Shown here: one piece after another, positions 54,680 through 63,037 of the stretch
Layout of the letters: each line of letters starts with the position of its first letter
How positions within the stretch are numbered: position 1 is the first letter of the stretch
Origin: Phycisphaerae bacterium
GTDB lineage: Bacteria; Planctomycetota; Phycisphaerae; Sedimentisphaerales; Sedimentisphaeraceae
Length of the DNA: 64,000 bases
Assembly: GCA_027078365.1 (NCBI GenBank)
Contig: JALWYQ010000014.1
Coordinates: 62,001 to 126,000, forward strand
Direction of reading: 5' to 3'
Position numbers and translations under genes: made by a program
The notes under the pieces: generated by a model
Databases searched by the model: none
Told to the model about the DNA's origin: nothing
The model's input: the letters and a program-made list of their open reading frames with translations, nothing else

Positions 54680-55102
54680 TTATGCAAGAGAGTGTCTACG
54701 AGTTGTAAACCTACATTTCAGAGGCATCTTATGCGCCACACGTGCCAATGCCGCCTTTGCTGCATCCTCACTTACGCCACCAATTTCAAAAAGAACAGTG
54801 CCAGGTCTTACACAAGCAACCCATCCTTCTACCTCACCTTTACCTTTACCCATACGAGTTTCCAAAGGTGTCGAAGTAAATGACTTGTGAGGGAATATGC
54901 GAATGTAAATCTTACCTTCACGACGCAAATAGTGCGTTGCTGCCAAACGACCAGCTTCTATTTGCTGAGCTGTAATCCAGCCCATTCCCATGCTCTGCAA
55001 GCCAAACTCTCCAAACGCAACATAGTTATTTCTTTGCGCATTACCTTTGAGTTTTCCTCGATGCTGCTTACGATACTTAACTCTTTTAGGCATTAAAGCC
55101 AT
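54680..55102 (-). CDS. rplP: Ribosomal protein L16 (uL16)
   Basis: A 140-residue L16 at the A-site side of the 50S subunit. MPKRVKYRKQHRGKLKGNAQ, FGEFGLQSMGMGWITAQQIE and GKGKGEVEGWVACVRPGTVL are diagnostic. The start adds MAL before the usual MPKR. Confidence 0.97.
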   Translation of the reverse strand: MALMPKRVKYRKQHRGKLKGNAQRNNYVAFGEFGLQSMGMGWITAQQIEAGRLAATHYLRREGKIYIRIFPHKSFTSTPLETRMGKGKGEVEGWVACVRPGTVLFEIGGVSEDAAKAALARVAHKMPLKCRFTTRRHSLA

Positions 55103-55149
55103 TATTAAATCCTCTCACGATAATTTATGAGTAAATACAAACGAATAAC

Positions 55150-55890
55150 CTACTTGCCAAAAGATGCTCCGGTCTTATTTGCAGACCTAGCACCCTTTCT
55201 CGGTGCTCTACGTTGTCTCGGACGCTGAGCTTTAGGATTCGGTGTTATCTCTTCACCAAACTTACCCTTATAAATCCAAACTTTGATACCAATAGCACCA
55301 TAAGTTGTTCTAGCGGTAGCAGTTCCGTAGTCAACATTTGCATCAATCGTCTGCAGTGGAATGCTACCAAGCTTTTGTGTTTCTTTACGGGCCATTTCTG
55401 CACCACCAAGGCGGCCAGAAACCATAACTTTAACCCCCTTAGCACCTGCATTCATAGCATTTTCACATTGCATCTTCATAACTCTTCTAAATGATGCACG
55501 TCTCTCCAATTGAGATGCGATGTTATCTGCTACCAACTTGGCATCAAGAGCAGGCTCTTTAATCTCAATAACATTTACATTCACCTTGCGATCAATCAAC
55601 TCCTCTAGTTGCTCGCGAAGCTTGTCAACCTCCGCACCACGAGGACCGATCACCATACCTGGTCTTGCAGTATGAATTGTAACTTTAACTTCATTCCTAG
55701 TACGGGCAATATCAACTTTAGATACGGCACCGTAAGGTTGCTGAAGATTGAATTTTTTATTAACGTATTCCCTTATTCTTGTATCTTCGATAAGGAAATC
55801 GCCGTAATTAGCCTTTGGCGCAAACCAAGTACTTTGCCAATCTAGACGAATACCTGTTCTAAAACCAATTGGAGATGTCTTCTGACCCAT
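55150..55890 (-). CDS. rpsC: Ribosomal protein S3 (uS3)
   Basis: A 246-residue S3 of the mRNA entry tunnel. MGQKTSPIGFRTGIRLDWQS starts it; the KH domain includes ARPGMVIGPRGAEVDKLREQ; the C-terminal domain has GRLGGAEMARKETQKLGSIP and GAIGIKVWIYKGKFGEE. A basic, Ala/Arg-rich tail of about 25 residues (PRQRRAPRKGARSANKTG) extends the core. Confidence 0.97.
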   Translation of the reverse strand: MGQKTSPIGFRTGIRLDWQSTWFAPKANYGDFLIEDTRIREYVNKKFNLQQPYGAVSKVDIARTRNEVKVTIHTARPGMVIGPRGAEVDKLREQLEELIDRKVNVNVIEIKEPALDAKLVADNIASQLERRASFRRVMKMQCENAMNAGAKGVKVMVSGRLGGAEMARKETQKLGSIPLQTIDANVDYGTATARTTYGAIGIKVWIYKGKFGEEITPNPKAQRPRQRRAPRKGARSANKTGASFGK

Positions 55891-55911
55891 ATTAATTCCT
55901 GTGCTATATAA

Positions 55912-56460
55912 TTACTCTTCAGACACGGTTACATAAATGTGACTTGCCTCTTTGCGAATAGGATGAGCTCGTCCACGATCTTTAGCAATCCAAGTCTTTG
56001 TACCAATTCGACGACCAGCGCCATCCACACGAGCCTCAGAAACGTAGAGTTTCTCTAGATCAGCTTCTTGCTCATCTGCATTTGCGATCGCACTCTCAAG
56101 AACCTTAGCCACCATAGCAGCAGACCTTTTAGGAGTGAACTTGAGGATATCAAGAGCATCCTGTGCTTGTCTACCAGCAATAAGCTTTGTTACAAGTCTT
56201 GCTTTTCTTGGTGAAGAAGGAGCATATCTATATGATGACTGCCACTGAGAGATTGCATTAACCTCGACTCCCAAAGCCCTTGCTAGAGCCTCAATATCAA
56301 CCTTCTGAGGTCTCGGCTTATAAAGGCAGTTGCACCAATTCTTGATCGCAGTAGTGGCTTCACTCTCATTGAAACCGCCACGCACGATATATTTAGCCAA
56401 TGAAGCAGGACCCATCTTACGCTTCTGACTAATTTCTTTTAATCTACTACCACTTAACAT
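55912..56460 (-). CDS. rplV: Ribosomal protein L22 (uL22) with N-terminal helical extension
   Basis: A 182-residue L22, about 70 longer than usual. The core (from about residue 75) is standard: YAPSSPRKARLVTKLIAGRQ, ILKFTPKRSAAMVAKVLESA and TWIAKDRGRAHPIRKEASHI with the tunnel hairpin GAGRRIGTK. The extra N-terminus (1-74) is Lys/Arg-rich and predicted helical; VDIEALARALGVEVNAISQW resembles a helix-turn-helix of the Cro/CI type. The ATG follows AAGG at good spacing, and no ATG lies near the core start, so the extension is probably translated. It may bind rRNA near the exit tunnel; that role is inference. Confidence 0.93.
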   Translation of the reverse strand: MLSGSRLKEISQKRKMGPASLAKYIVRGGFNESEATTAIKNWCNCLYKPRPQKVDIEALARALGVEVNAISQWQSSYRYAPSSPRKARLVTKLIAGRQAQDALDILKFTPKRSAAMVAKVLESAIANADEQEADLEKLYVSEARVDGAGRRIGTKTWIAKDRGRAHPIRKEASHIYVTVSEE

Positions 56461-56498
56461 AATTCAACCTTATTAAATCTCTCAAAGAGCCTGTTAAT

Positions 56499-56756
56499 TT
56501 ATTTGTTGTGACCTTTAAACGTTCTAGTCATCGAGAATTCTCCTAGTTTGTGGCCAACCATATCCTCAGTCACCATAACCTTGTTGAAAATTCTACCGTT
56601 ATGAACCATAAAGGTAAAACCTACAAACTCAGGAATTATTGTACTTCTGCGAGACCAAGTCTTAATAGGATCTCTTTTACCTGACTCAAGCTTTGCTGCC
56701 ACCTTTTTGAGGAGCTTCTCATCAACGAATGGACCTTTTTTAAGGGATCTTCCCAT
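56499..56756 (-). CDS. rpsS: Ribosomal protein S19 (uS19)
   Basis: An 85-residue S19 of the 30S head. [40 protein letters not shown] and [20 protein letters not shown] cover nearly the whole family pattern. It lies between rplB and rplV. Confidence 0.97.
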   Translation of the reverse strand: MGRSLKKGPFVDEKLLKKVAAKLESGKRDPIKTWSRRSTIIPEFVGFTFMVHNGRIFNKVMVTEDMVGHKLGEFSMTRTFKGHNK

Positions 56757-56775
56757 TTATCTTCCTATCTAATTT

Positions 56776-57630
56776 TTACAGAACTAACTGTAGACCACGT
56801 TTATTTTTACGACGCCTAATAATACGTTTATTACTCGCTTTACGCTTGTTACGCGTTTTACCACCTTTAGCTGGCACACCGGTTGGAGAACATGGTTGAC
56901 GACCACCATTACTACGGCCTTCACCACCACCCATTGGGTGAGCAACTGGGTTCTGAGCTTTACCACGAACGTGTGGTCTGCGTCCCATATGTCTCTTACG
57001 ACCAGCTTTTCCAATTACAACATTTTGGTAATCGCTGTTTCCAATCTCACCCACAGTAGCTCGGCATTCAACCCTAACCATTCTCATCTCACCACTAGGA
57101 AGCACGATTGTAGCCCAACCACCTTCTTTAGCCATCAGACGAGCAACACCACCTGCAGCTCTAACGAGCTTACCACCTTGGCCAGGATTCATTTCTATAT
57201 TGTGAATCTCAACTCCCAACGGAATTGACTTAAGCGGCATAGCATTACCAACAACCGGCTCAACCTTTTCGCCACTTTCAATTACTGCCCCAACCTTAAT
57301 ACCTTCTGGCGAGAGAATATATCTCTTTTCACCATCTTCGTATTTCACAAGCGAAATAAAACAGTTACGGTTTGGATCATACTCTATAGATTCAACTGTA
57401 GCCTTTATGCCATCCTTATTACGCTTAAAGTCAATAATTCTATAGATCCTTCTTGCTCCGCCACCACGAAAGCGTACCGTTGTTTTGCCGTGGTGATTTC
57501 GGCCACCACTCTTCTTTATACGCTTGCAGAGAGTCTTCTCTGGGGTATCAGTCGTAAGGATTGATTTGTAATCAATTACCGAAGCACCTCTACGCCCCGG
57601 TGTTGTTGGTTTATATAATTTAATAGCCAT
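56776..57630 (-). CDS. rplB: Ribosomal protein L2 (uL2)
   Basis: A 284-residue L2 of the peptidyl-transferase region. [20 protein letters not shown], the [20 protein letters not shown] block, [20 protein letters not shown] and the catalytic-site loop [20 protein letters not shown] with its conserved His are present. Confidence 0.97.
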   Translation of the reverse strand: MAIKLYKPTTPGRRGASVIDYKSILTTDTPEKTLCKRIKKSGGRNHHGKTTVRFRGGGARRIYRIIDFKRNKDGIKATVESIEYDPNRNCFISLVKYEDGEKRYILSPEGIKVGAVIESGEKVEPVVGNAMPLKSIPLGVEIHNIEMNPGQGGKLVRAAGGVARLMAKEGGWATIVLPSGEMRMVRVECRATVGEIGNSDYQNVVIGKAGRKRHMGRRPHVRGKAQNPVAHPMGGGEGRSNGGRQPCSPTGVPAKGGKTRNKRKASNKRIIRRRKNKRGLQLVL

Positions 57631-57657
57631 CTTACTATTCGCCTAACTTATCTGTTA

Positions 57658-57936
57658 TTAAAACAAGTCTATTCGATGATCTTCATGCAACACGACAACC
57701 GCTTTTTTCCATGCCGCAGTAGTACCAATATTTCTACCTCTTCTGCGAGTCTTACCTTTGTAGTTCATCGTACGGACATCAACAACCTTGACACCATATA
57801 AACTTTCAATGGCATTTCTAATCTGAATCTTATTTGCCTTCTTGTTTACCTTGAAAGCGAAAGCGTTGCGAGCGTTCGCAAAATGCATGCTTTGTTCAGT
57901 AACCAATGGCTTAATGATTATATTACAGTTATCCAC
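57658..57936 (-). CDS. rplW: Ribosomal protein L23 (uL23)
   Basis: A 92-residue L23 at the tunnel exit, docking site for trigger factor and SRP. IIKPLVTEQSMHFANARNAF, NKIQIRNAIESLYGVKVVDV and the basic loop KGKTRRRGRNIG are standard. Confidence 0.95.
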   Translation of the reverse strand: MDNCNIIIKPLVTEQSMHFANARNAFAFKVNKKANKIQIRNAIESLYGVKVVDVRTMNYKGKTRRRGRNIGTTAAWKKAVVVLHEDHRIDLF

Positions 57937-57966
57937 TTATACACCTGTAACTAATATAGTTATCAT

Positions 57967-58596
57967 TTAAGAGCTTTTCTTTGAGGCAAGCAAACTACTC
58001 AAAGCATCCTTAGTAAAAAGCATCTTCTGTTTATTACAAATATCACCTGCGTTAAGATCTGAGACAACAGAAACATCTACCTTGTAAATGTTTCTAGCAG
58101 ACTTATAGAGATTCTCATCTCTAGAAGCAATTGCCACCAAACAGCTACGATCTATGTTGAGGTTTTTAAGAATCTTGGCAAAATCTTTGGTCTTAGGAGC
58201 ATCAAAACTCAGCTCATCTATTACATAGACACTACCCGCAATCAACTTTGCTAAAAGAGCAGAATCTGTAGCAAGCCTTCTTTGCTTCTTAGGCATCTTT
58301 TTGCTAAAGTCACGGGCAGACTTAGCGAATGTCACGCCACCGCCAACACGCTTGCCTGTCCTACTAGCTCCAACTCTAGCATTTCCTGTGCCTTTTTGCC
58401 TGAAAAGCTTTCTTGTTGAGCCTGCAACCATACCACGACTCTTAGTGGCAGCAGTGCCTACACGCTTATTAGCATGGTACATAACAATCGCCTGCTTTAG
58501 GAGATCATATCTTACTTCAGAGCCGAAAAGTTGCTCATCAATCTGCAACTTCTCAACTTCTTTGCCATCTTTATTTAATACAGCGACGTCTATCAT
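57967..58596 (-). CDS. rplD: Ribosomal protein L4 (uL4)
   Basis: A 209-residue L4 whose loop lines the exit tunnel (RGMVAGSTRKLFRQKGTGNA, then RVGASRTGKRVGGGVTFAKS). In gammaproteobacteria L4 also represses its own S10 operon through the leader RNA; the long leader before rpsJ here would allow something similar, but this is not shown. Confidence 0.96.
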   Translation of the reverse strand: MIDVAVLNKDGKEVEKLQIDEQLFGSEVRYDLLKQAIVMYHANKRVGTAATKSRGMVAGSTRKLFRQKGTGNARVGASRTGKRVGGGVTFAKSARDFSKKMPKKQRRLATDSALLAKLIAGSVYVIDELSFDAPKTKDFAKILKNLNIDRSCLVAIASRDENLYKSARNIYKVDVSVVSDLNAGDICNKQKMLFTKDALSSLLASKKSS

Positions 58597-58613
58597 TTTT
58601 ATACCTGACCTTA

Positions 58614-59261
58614 TTATTTAGTCTTAGCTGTCTTAACAATAACATACCCACCGGCAGGACCAGCAATAGCACCTTTAACGACGATAAGATTATTTTCTTC
58701 ATCGATAGAGAGAACTTTGTGATTCTTTGTAGTCACTCTCTCGCAACCCATATGCCCAGCCATTCTCTTACCTTTTTTAAGGTTTCCACCGTGACCGGCA
58801 TCACTTGCAAAACTAGAGATAGAACCAGGAGCTCTATGCTTACGCTCACAACCATGAGATGCAGGGAAACCACCAAAACCATGACGCTTCATGCCACCAG
58901 CAAAACCTTTACCTTTGCTAGTACCAATAACATCAACAGTCGCAACCTCTTTGAAAGAGTCAACCTTAATCTCATCACCAAGAGATACACTCACTTGATC
59001 ATCAGACGCGACTCTATACTCACGTATGAAACGTTTAGGTGTAGTATTTGCCTTCTTTGCATGTCCAATAGCCGGCTTTTTTTGCCTAGACGTTTTAACA
59101 TCACCGTAAGCAAGCTGAACTGCTGAATACCCATCAGTCTCTTGCGTTTTAACCTGTGTAACGACACAAGGTCCTGCTTGAATGACAGTTACAGGACAGA
59201 TCTTGCCCTGCTCATCATAAACCTGAGTCATTCCAACTTTTTTACCAAGCAACATTGTCAT
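58614..59261 (-). CDS. rplC: Ribosomal protein L3 (uL3)
   Basis: A 215-residue L3 that nucleates 50S assembly. LLGKKVGMTQVYDEQGKICP, TSKGKGFAGGMKRHGFGGFP, SHGCERKHRAPGSISSFASD and KGKRMAGHMGCERVTTKNHK are family signatures. Two Met codons (MTM) precede LLGKK; the first is taken. Confidence 0.97.
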   Translation of the reverse strand: MTMLLGKKVGMTQVYDEQGKICPVTVIQAGPCVVTQVKTQETDGYSAVQLAYGDVKTSRQKKPAIGHAKKANTTPKRFIREYRVASDDQVSVSLGDEIKVDSFKEVATVDVIGTSKGKGFAGGMKRHGFGGFPASHGCERKHRAPGSISSFASDAGHGGNLKKGKRMAGHMGCERVTTKNHKVLSIDEENNLIVVKGAIAGPAGGYVIVKTAKTK

Positions 59262-59339
59262 TTCTTAATTGCCTCACTTATTAAGCCTAAATTAAGTTAC
59301 TAGAGAAATACCACTAGATTAAGTACAACTCAAATCTCA

Positions 59340-59654
59340 CTAGGCTTTAATTTTTACAAAAACGCCAGCTGGAACGACCAAGCGATTCAACGCTTCTACC
59401 GTTCTAGCATTTGCTTCAAATATATCAATAACCCTTTTATGAGTACGCATCTCAAACTGTTCACGAGACTTCTTGTTAACGTGCGGACTACGCAACACGG
59501 TATATCTTTCTATCCTTGTTGGTAGTGGCACTGGACCACTCACACGAGCATTTGTACGACGGGCTTGCTCAACAATCTCTTTAGCTGACGCATCTAATGC
59601 TTTGTGATCGTAGGCTTCCATTCTAATTCTAATTTTTTGTGTCTCTGCTGCCAT
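59340..59654 (-). CDS. rpsJ: Ribosomal protein S10 (uS10)
   Basis: A 104-residue S10 of the 30S head. [60 protein letters not shown] are conserved. It opens the S10 operon behind a strong promoter and a leader of about 245 bases. A tuf gene does not separate it from fusA. Confidence 0.97.
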   Translation of the reverse strand: MAAETQKIRIRMEAYDHKALDASAKEIVEQARRTNARVSGPVPLPTRIERYTVLRSPHVNKKSREQFEMRTHKRVIDIFEANARTVEALNRLVVPAGVFVKIKA

Positions 59655-59900
59655 AATCGTTCCTATTTAAGGCAAAAGCTAACATTAATTTTTATAGAAA
59701 GGCATAAACGGCAGTTCTCCAAAAACTGAGCAAAACAACGAAAGTCTTACTCAAAAAAAACTACACGTAAACCTTGTAAAACCGATAGACGAGTTATGGT
59801 TCGCGAAATCAAACCATTGATTTCAAAGCATGATTACATTTCGCTTTAAATGGCCCAACTCGAAACGCACAGGCATACCGTGCTCGCTCCGGCCTATGAA
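59655..59900 (-). promoter_or_regulatory. S10 operon leader
   Basis: About 245 untranslated bases lie between the predicted transcription start and rpsJ. They hold a perfect hairpin (59805-59824: GAAATCA, six-base loop, TGATTTC) and, further downstream, a run of eight T residues (59753-59760). This could be an autoregulatory leader as in other S10 operons; no known motif was recognised. Confidence 0.45.
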
Positions 59901-59906
59901 GCGACC

Positions 59907-59935
59907 AATCTAGCAAAACTGTCGGTCGCTGTCAA
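59907..59935 (-). promoter_or_regulatory. S10 operon promoter
   Basis: A perfect TTGACA, a 17-base spacer and TAGATT (5/6) on the minus strand, starting 11 bases after the fusA stop codon. Of the promoters found in the ribosomal part of the window it is the strongest. Confidence 0.88.
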
Positions 59936-59945
59936 CTGATAATTC

Positions 59946-62024
59946 TTATTTTTCCAATATTTTAGCTGCAATCTGTTCAGGCACTTTTTCATAGGTGTCA
60001 GGTTCCATTGAGAACGAACCGCGTCCTTGAGTTGCACCTCTAAGTTCACTTGTGTAGCCAAAGAGCTCTGAGAGAGGTGCTTGCGCATCCAATATTCTCA
60101 TTTGACCACTTACACTTGAATCTGTCACCAAACCACGCTTACTTATTATGTTACTCTGAACCGGTCCGAAGTTCGCCTCTGGCACTACAATTTGTAGTTT
60201 CATAATAGGCTCGAGCAATTTAGGCTCAGCTTTTTGTAATGCCTCTTTTATAGCCAAAGAACCAGCTAGCTCAAATGCCATTTCAGAAGAATCCACCGCA
60301 TGGTACGATCCGTCAAGTAGCTCTATTCTTACACCAACAACAGGATACCCTGCAAGTACACCATTGTTTAGAGCTTCACGGCAACCGTTCTCCACTGCTT
60401 TCCAGTACTCACGAGGGATAACACCACCAACAATTTTGCTTTCAAATTCAATCTCATTACTAACTTGACCATTCTCCTTAAGAATAGGCTCTATAGTAAT
60501 AACAACATGACCGAATTGTCCACGTCCACCTGACTGACGAACAAATTTAGATTCTTGTTGAACCTTCTTCGTGATACACTCTTTATAAGCAACCTTTGGC
60601 TGACCAACTTTAACTTGAATATTCATCTCGCGTGCGATTCTGTGCTGCAAGATTTCAAGGTGCAACTCACCCATACCGCTAATAATCGTCTGGCCTGTCT
60701 CTGTATCATATTTTGTAACAAAAGTTGGATCTTCACGTCTAAGAGCGCCAAGCGCATCACCCAATTTTGCCCTGTCAGATGAATTAACTGGCTCTATACT
60801 CATACTGATAACTGGCTCAGGGAAACTCATTGTCTCTAAAACCATAGGATGCTTAGGATCACAAAGAGTATCACCCGTTAATGTATCTTTGAGTCCAACA
60901 CAAGCAACAATATCTCCCGCTTCAGCCTTATCAACTATCTTACGCTCATTAGCATGCATCTCGAAAAGACGAGTTACATTTTCTCTCTTAGAACGTGTAG
61001 AGTTCATAACTCTAGAGCCTGAGTTAAGTGTACCTTGATAAACTCTAACGAAGTACAAATCACCGTGCTTATCGTGAGTAATCTTGAAGGCAACAGCCAC
61101 TAATGGTTTTGTCTCATCACACTCTATCGGGATTAAGACCTCTTCATCCTTCGGATCCATTGCAGGCTTTAGGGCTCTGTCAACCGGAGAAGGCAGGAAT
61201 GCAACAACACCGTCTAGAAGCAACCTTGTTCCCTTATCTTTAAGAGCCGAACCAAAATAAACTGGATTCATCTTATTTGCAATGGTCTCTCTACGGATAA
61301 CCGCCATTACCTTATCTACTGGCAATTCTTCACCCTCAAGGTAAAGTTCCATCAACTCATCATCGCACTCGGCCACAGACTCTAGTAGCTTATCACGCCA
61401 CTCCTGCGCCAAGTCCATTAACTCCGCCGGAATCTCTCTTATTTCGGCTTTTGCACCAGTTTTCTCGTTAATGTAATAAGTCGCTTCCATCCTAATCAAA
61501 TCAATGACTCCCTCGAAGTCATTTTCAGCACCAATCGGAATCTGAACAGCTACAGCATTAGCACCTAACTTTTCATGAATGCTATTTATGGCCATTTCAA
61601 AGTCTGCACCAACCTTATCCATCTTATTGATGAAACAAAGACACGGAACGTTGTACTTTTGACCTTGACGCCATACTGTTTCACTTTGCGCTTGAACACC
61701 TTCGCTTGCATCAAACACTGCAACTGCGCCATCAAGCACCCTAAGTGAACGCTCTACTTCAGCCGTAAAATCGACGTGTCCGGGAGTGTCGATAAGGTTG
61801 ATATCAGTACCTTTCCAAGAACATTTTGTCGCTGCAGAGGTAATGGTAATTCCACGTTCCTGTTCTTCTTCCATGAAATCCATAACCGCTGTACCGTCAT
61901 GTGTCTCGCCGATTTTGTATGTCCTACCCGTATAGTAAAGAATACGCTCGGAAACGGTTGTCTTACCGGCATCAATATGAGCCATAATACCGATATTACG
62001 TAAATTAGTTAGATCTTTAGCCAT
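59946..62024 (-). CDS. fusA: Elongation factor G
   Basis: A 692-residue translocation GTPase. G1 [10 protein letters not shown]2 region [16 protein letters not shown]3 DTPGHVDFT and G4 NKMD are intact, followed by domains II-V ([60 protein letters not shown], and the C-terminal [20 protein letters not shown]). The canonical domain-IV region and length mark it as EF-G proper. It has AAGGG as SD, follows rpsG across a strong terminator, and its leader carries a tandem decamer repeat, so it may be expressed separately. Confidence 0.97.
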   Translation of the reverse strand: MAKDLTNLRNIGIMAHIDAGKTTVSERILYYTGRTYKIGETHDGTAVMDFMEEEQERGITITSAATKCSWKGTDINLIDTPGHVDFTAEVERSLRVLDGAVAVFDASEGVQAQSETVWRQGQKYNVPCLCFINKMDKVGADFEMAINSIHEKLGANAVAVQIPIGAENDFEGVIDLIRMEATYYINEKTGAKAEIREIPAELMDLAQEWRDKLLESVAECDDELMELYLEGEELPVDKVMAVIRRETIANKMNPVYFGSALKDKGTRLLLDGVVAFLPSPVDRALKPAMDPKDEEVLIPIECDETKPLVAVAFKITHDKHGDLYFVRVYQGTLNSGSRVMNSTRSKRENVTRLFEMHANERKIVDKAEAGDIVACVGLKDTLTGDTLCDPKHPMVLETMSFPEPVISMSIEPVNSSDRAKLGDALGALRREDPTFVTKYDTETGQTIISGMGELHLEILQHRIAREMNIQVKVGQPKVAYKECITKKVQQESKFVRQSGGRGQFGHVVITIEPILKENGQVSNEIEFESKIVGGVIPREYWKAVENGCREALNNGVLAGYPVVGVRIELLDGSYHAVDSSEMAFELAGSLAIKEALQKAEPKLLEPIMKLQIVVPEANFGPVQSNIISKRGLVTDSSVSGQMRILDAQAPLSELFGYTSELRGATQGRGSFSMEPDTYEKVPEQIAAKILEK

Positions 62025-62037
62025 TTCTCAAACCCTT

Positions 62038-62057
62038 ATATGTCAAAATATGTCAAA
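62038..62057 (-). repeat. Tandem 10-bp repeat in the fusA leader
   Basis: The minus strand reads TTTGACATAT twice in a row, without mismatch, ending 13 bases before the fusA start codon. Each copy contains TTGACA, the consensus -35 hexamer, but no -10 box stands at proper distance downstream. Confidence 0.85.
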
Positions 62058-62066
62058 CACGATATT

Positions 62067-62112
62067 AAAAAACTGCCACGGTTGATATATGCTAGATCAA
62101 TGACCGTGGCAG
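62067..62112 (-). terminator. Terminator/attenuator between rpsG and fusA
   Basis: On the minus strand CTGCCACGGT and ACCGTGGCAG form a perfect 10-bp stem, with an inner TTGAT/ATCAA helix, followed by six T residues. It stands 38 bases after the rpsG stop codon inside what is usually one continuous str operon. Confidence 0.93.
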
Positions 62113-62149
62113 ATTATGCATCAAAGTATGTTAAATATTAAGAGAGCAA

Positions 62150-62623
62150 TTACCAAGCAAAATGCGCAAACGCTTTGTTCGCTTCTGCCATTCTGTGTAC
62201 GTTCTCTCTTGTTGTCATAGCCGCACCTTCTTTGTTGTAAGCATCCACTATCTCAGCGGCAAGCCTTTGGCACATAGGTTTACCCTTTTTGCTTCGTGCA
62301 GCTGCTAATATCCAGCGATAGGCTAACGCTTGCTGACGCTTAGGTTTCACCTGCATAGGAACTTGGTAACTAGCTCCACCTACGCGCTTACTACGAACCT
62401 CCAACGCAGGTTTAACATTTGAAATTGCAGTTTCAAAGATCTCTAGCGGATCGACATCTTTAATTTTTTTAGATGCTATCTCCATAGCATCATAGAAAAC
62501 TACACGTGCAATACTCTTTTTGCCATCTAACATTAGACAGTTAATAAACTTCTCAACCTGTTTGCTAGAAAACTTAGCATCCGGTTTGAGCTGTGTTCTT
62601 GAAGCTGTAAACTTCTTTGCCAT
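62150..62623 (-). CDS. rpsG: Ribosomal protein S7 (uS7)
   Basis: A 157-residue S7, primary binder of the 16S 3' domain. The [20 protein letters not shown] block, [20 protein letters not shown] and [20 protein letters not shown]-like [14 protein letters not shown] are present, ending [13 protein letters not shown]. It lies 29 bases after rpsL and is followed by a strong terminator. Confidence 0.97.
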   Translation of the reverse strand: MAKKFTASRTQLKPDAKFSSKQVEKFINCLMLDGKKSIARVVFYDAMEIASKKIKDVDPLEIFETAISNVKPALEVRSKRVGGASYQVPMQVKPKRQQALAYRWILAAARSKKGKPMCQRLAAEIVDAYNKEGAAMTTRENVHRMAEANKAFAHFAW

Positions 62624-62652
62624 TTCTACAAAACCTTATATTAAAAGTTATT

Positions 62653-63018
62653 TTACGCTTTCTTTGCACCATATTTACTTCGACCTTGCTTACGGCCTTC
62701 TACACCGGCAGTATCAAGTACGCCACGTACTACGTGATATCTAACACCTGGCAAGTCACGAACACGACCACCTCTGATAATAACAGTACTGTGTTCCTGA
62801 AGGTTATGGTCTATTCCAGGAATATAAGCAGTAACTTCCTTACCATTTGTTAAACGCACACGAGCAATCTTTCTAAGAGCAGAGTTCGGCTTCTTAGGTG
62901 TTTGAGTTCTTACAATCAAACAAACGCCACGCTTCTGTGGACAACCTGAAATATCCGAAACACGCTTTCCAGTTTTTTGTTTACGTCCCTTACGTACCAA
63001 TTGATTTATGGTTGGCAT
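62653..63018 (-). CDS. rpsL: Ribosomal protein S12 (uS12)
   Basis: A 121-residue S12 of the decoding centre. [15 protein letters not shown], the [20 protein letters not shown] block with the Lys residue where streptomycin resistance arises (wild-type PKKPNSA), and [20 protein letters not shown] are present. It follows rpoC by 19 bases. Confidence 0.97.
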   Translation of the reverse strand: MPTINQLVRKGRKQKTGKRVSDISGCPQKRGVCLIVRTQTPKKPNSALRKIARVRLTNGKEVTAYIPGIDHNLQEHSTVIIRGGRVRDLPGVRYHVVRGVLDTAGVEGRKQGRSKYGAKKA

Positions 63019-63037
63019 AGCCTCTCCATGTATAAAA

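Noticed and set aside
59894-60088. Short minus-strand frame at the fusA end
   Set aside because: It is out of frame with fusA and overlaps its conserved C-terminus, so it is a shadow.
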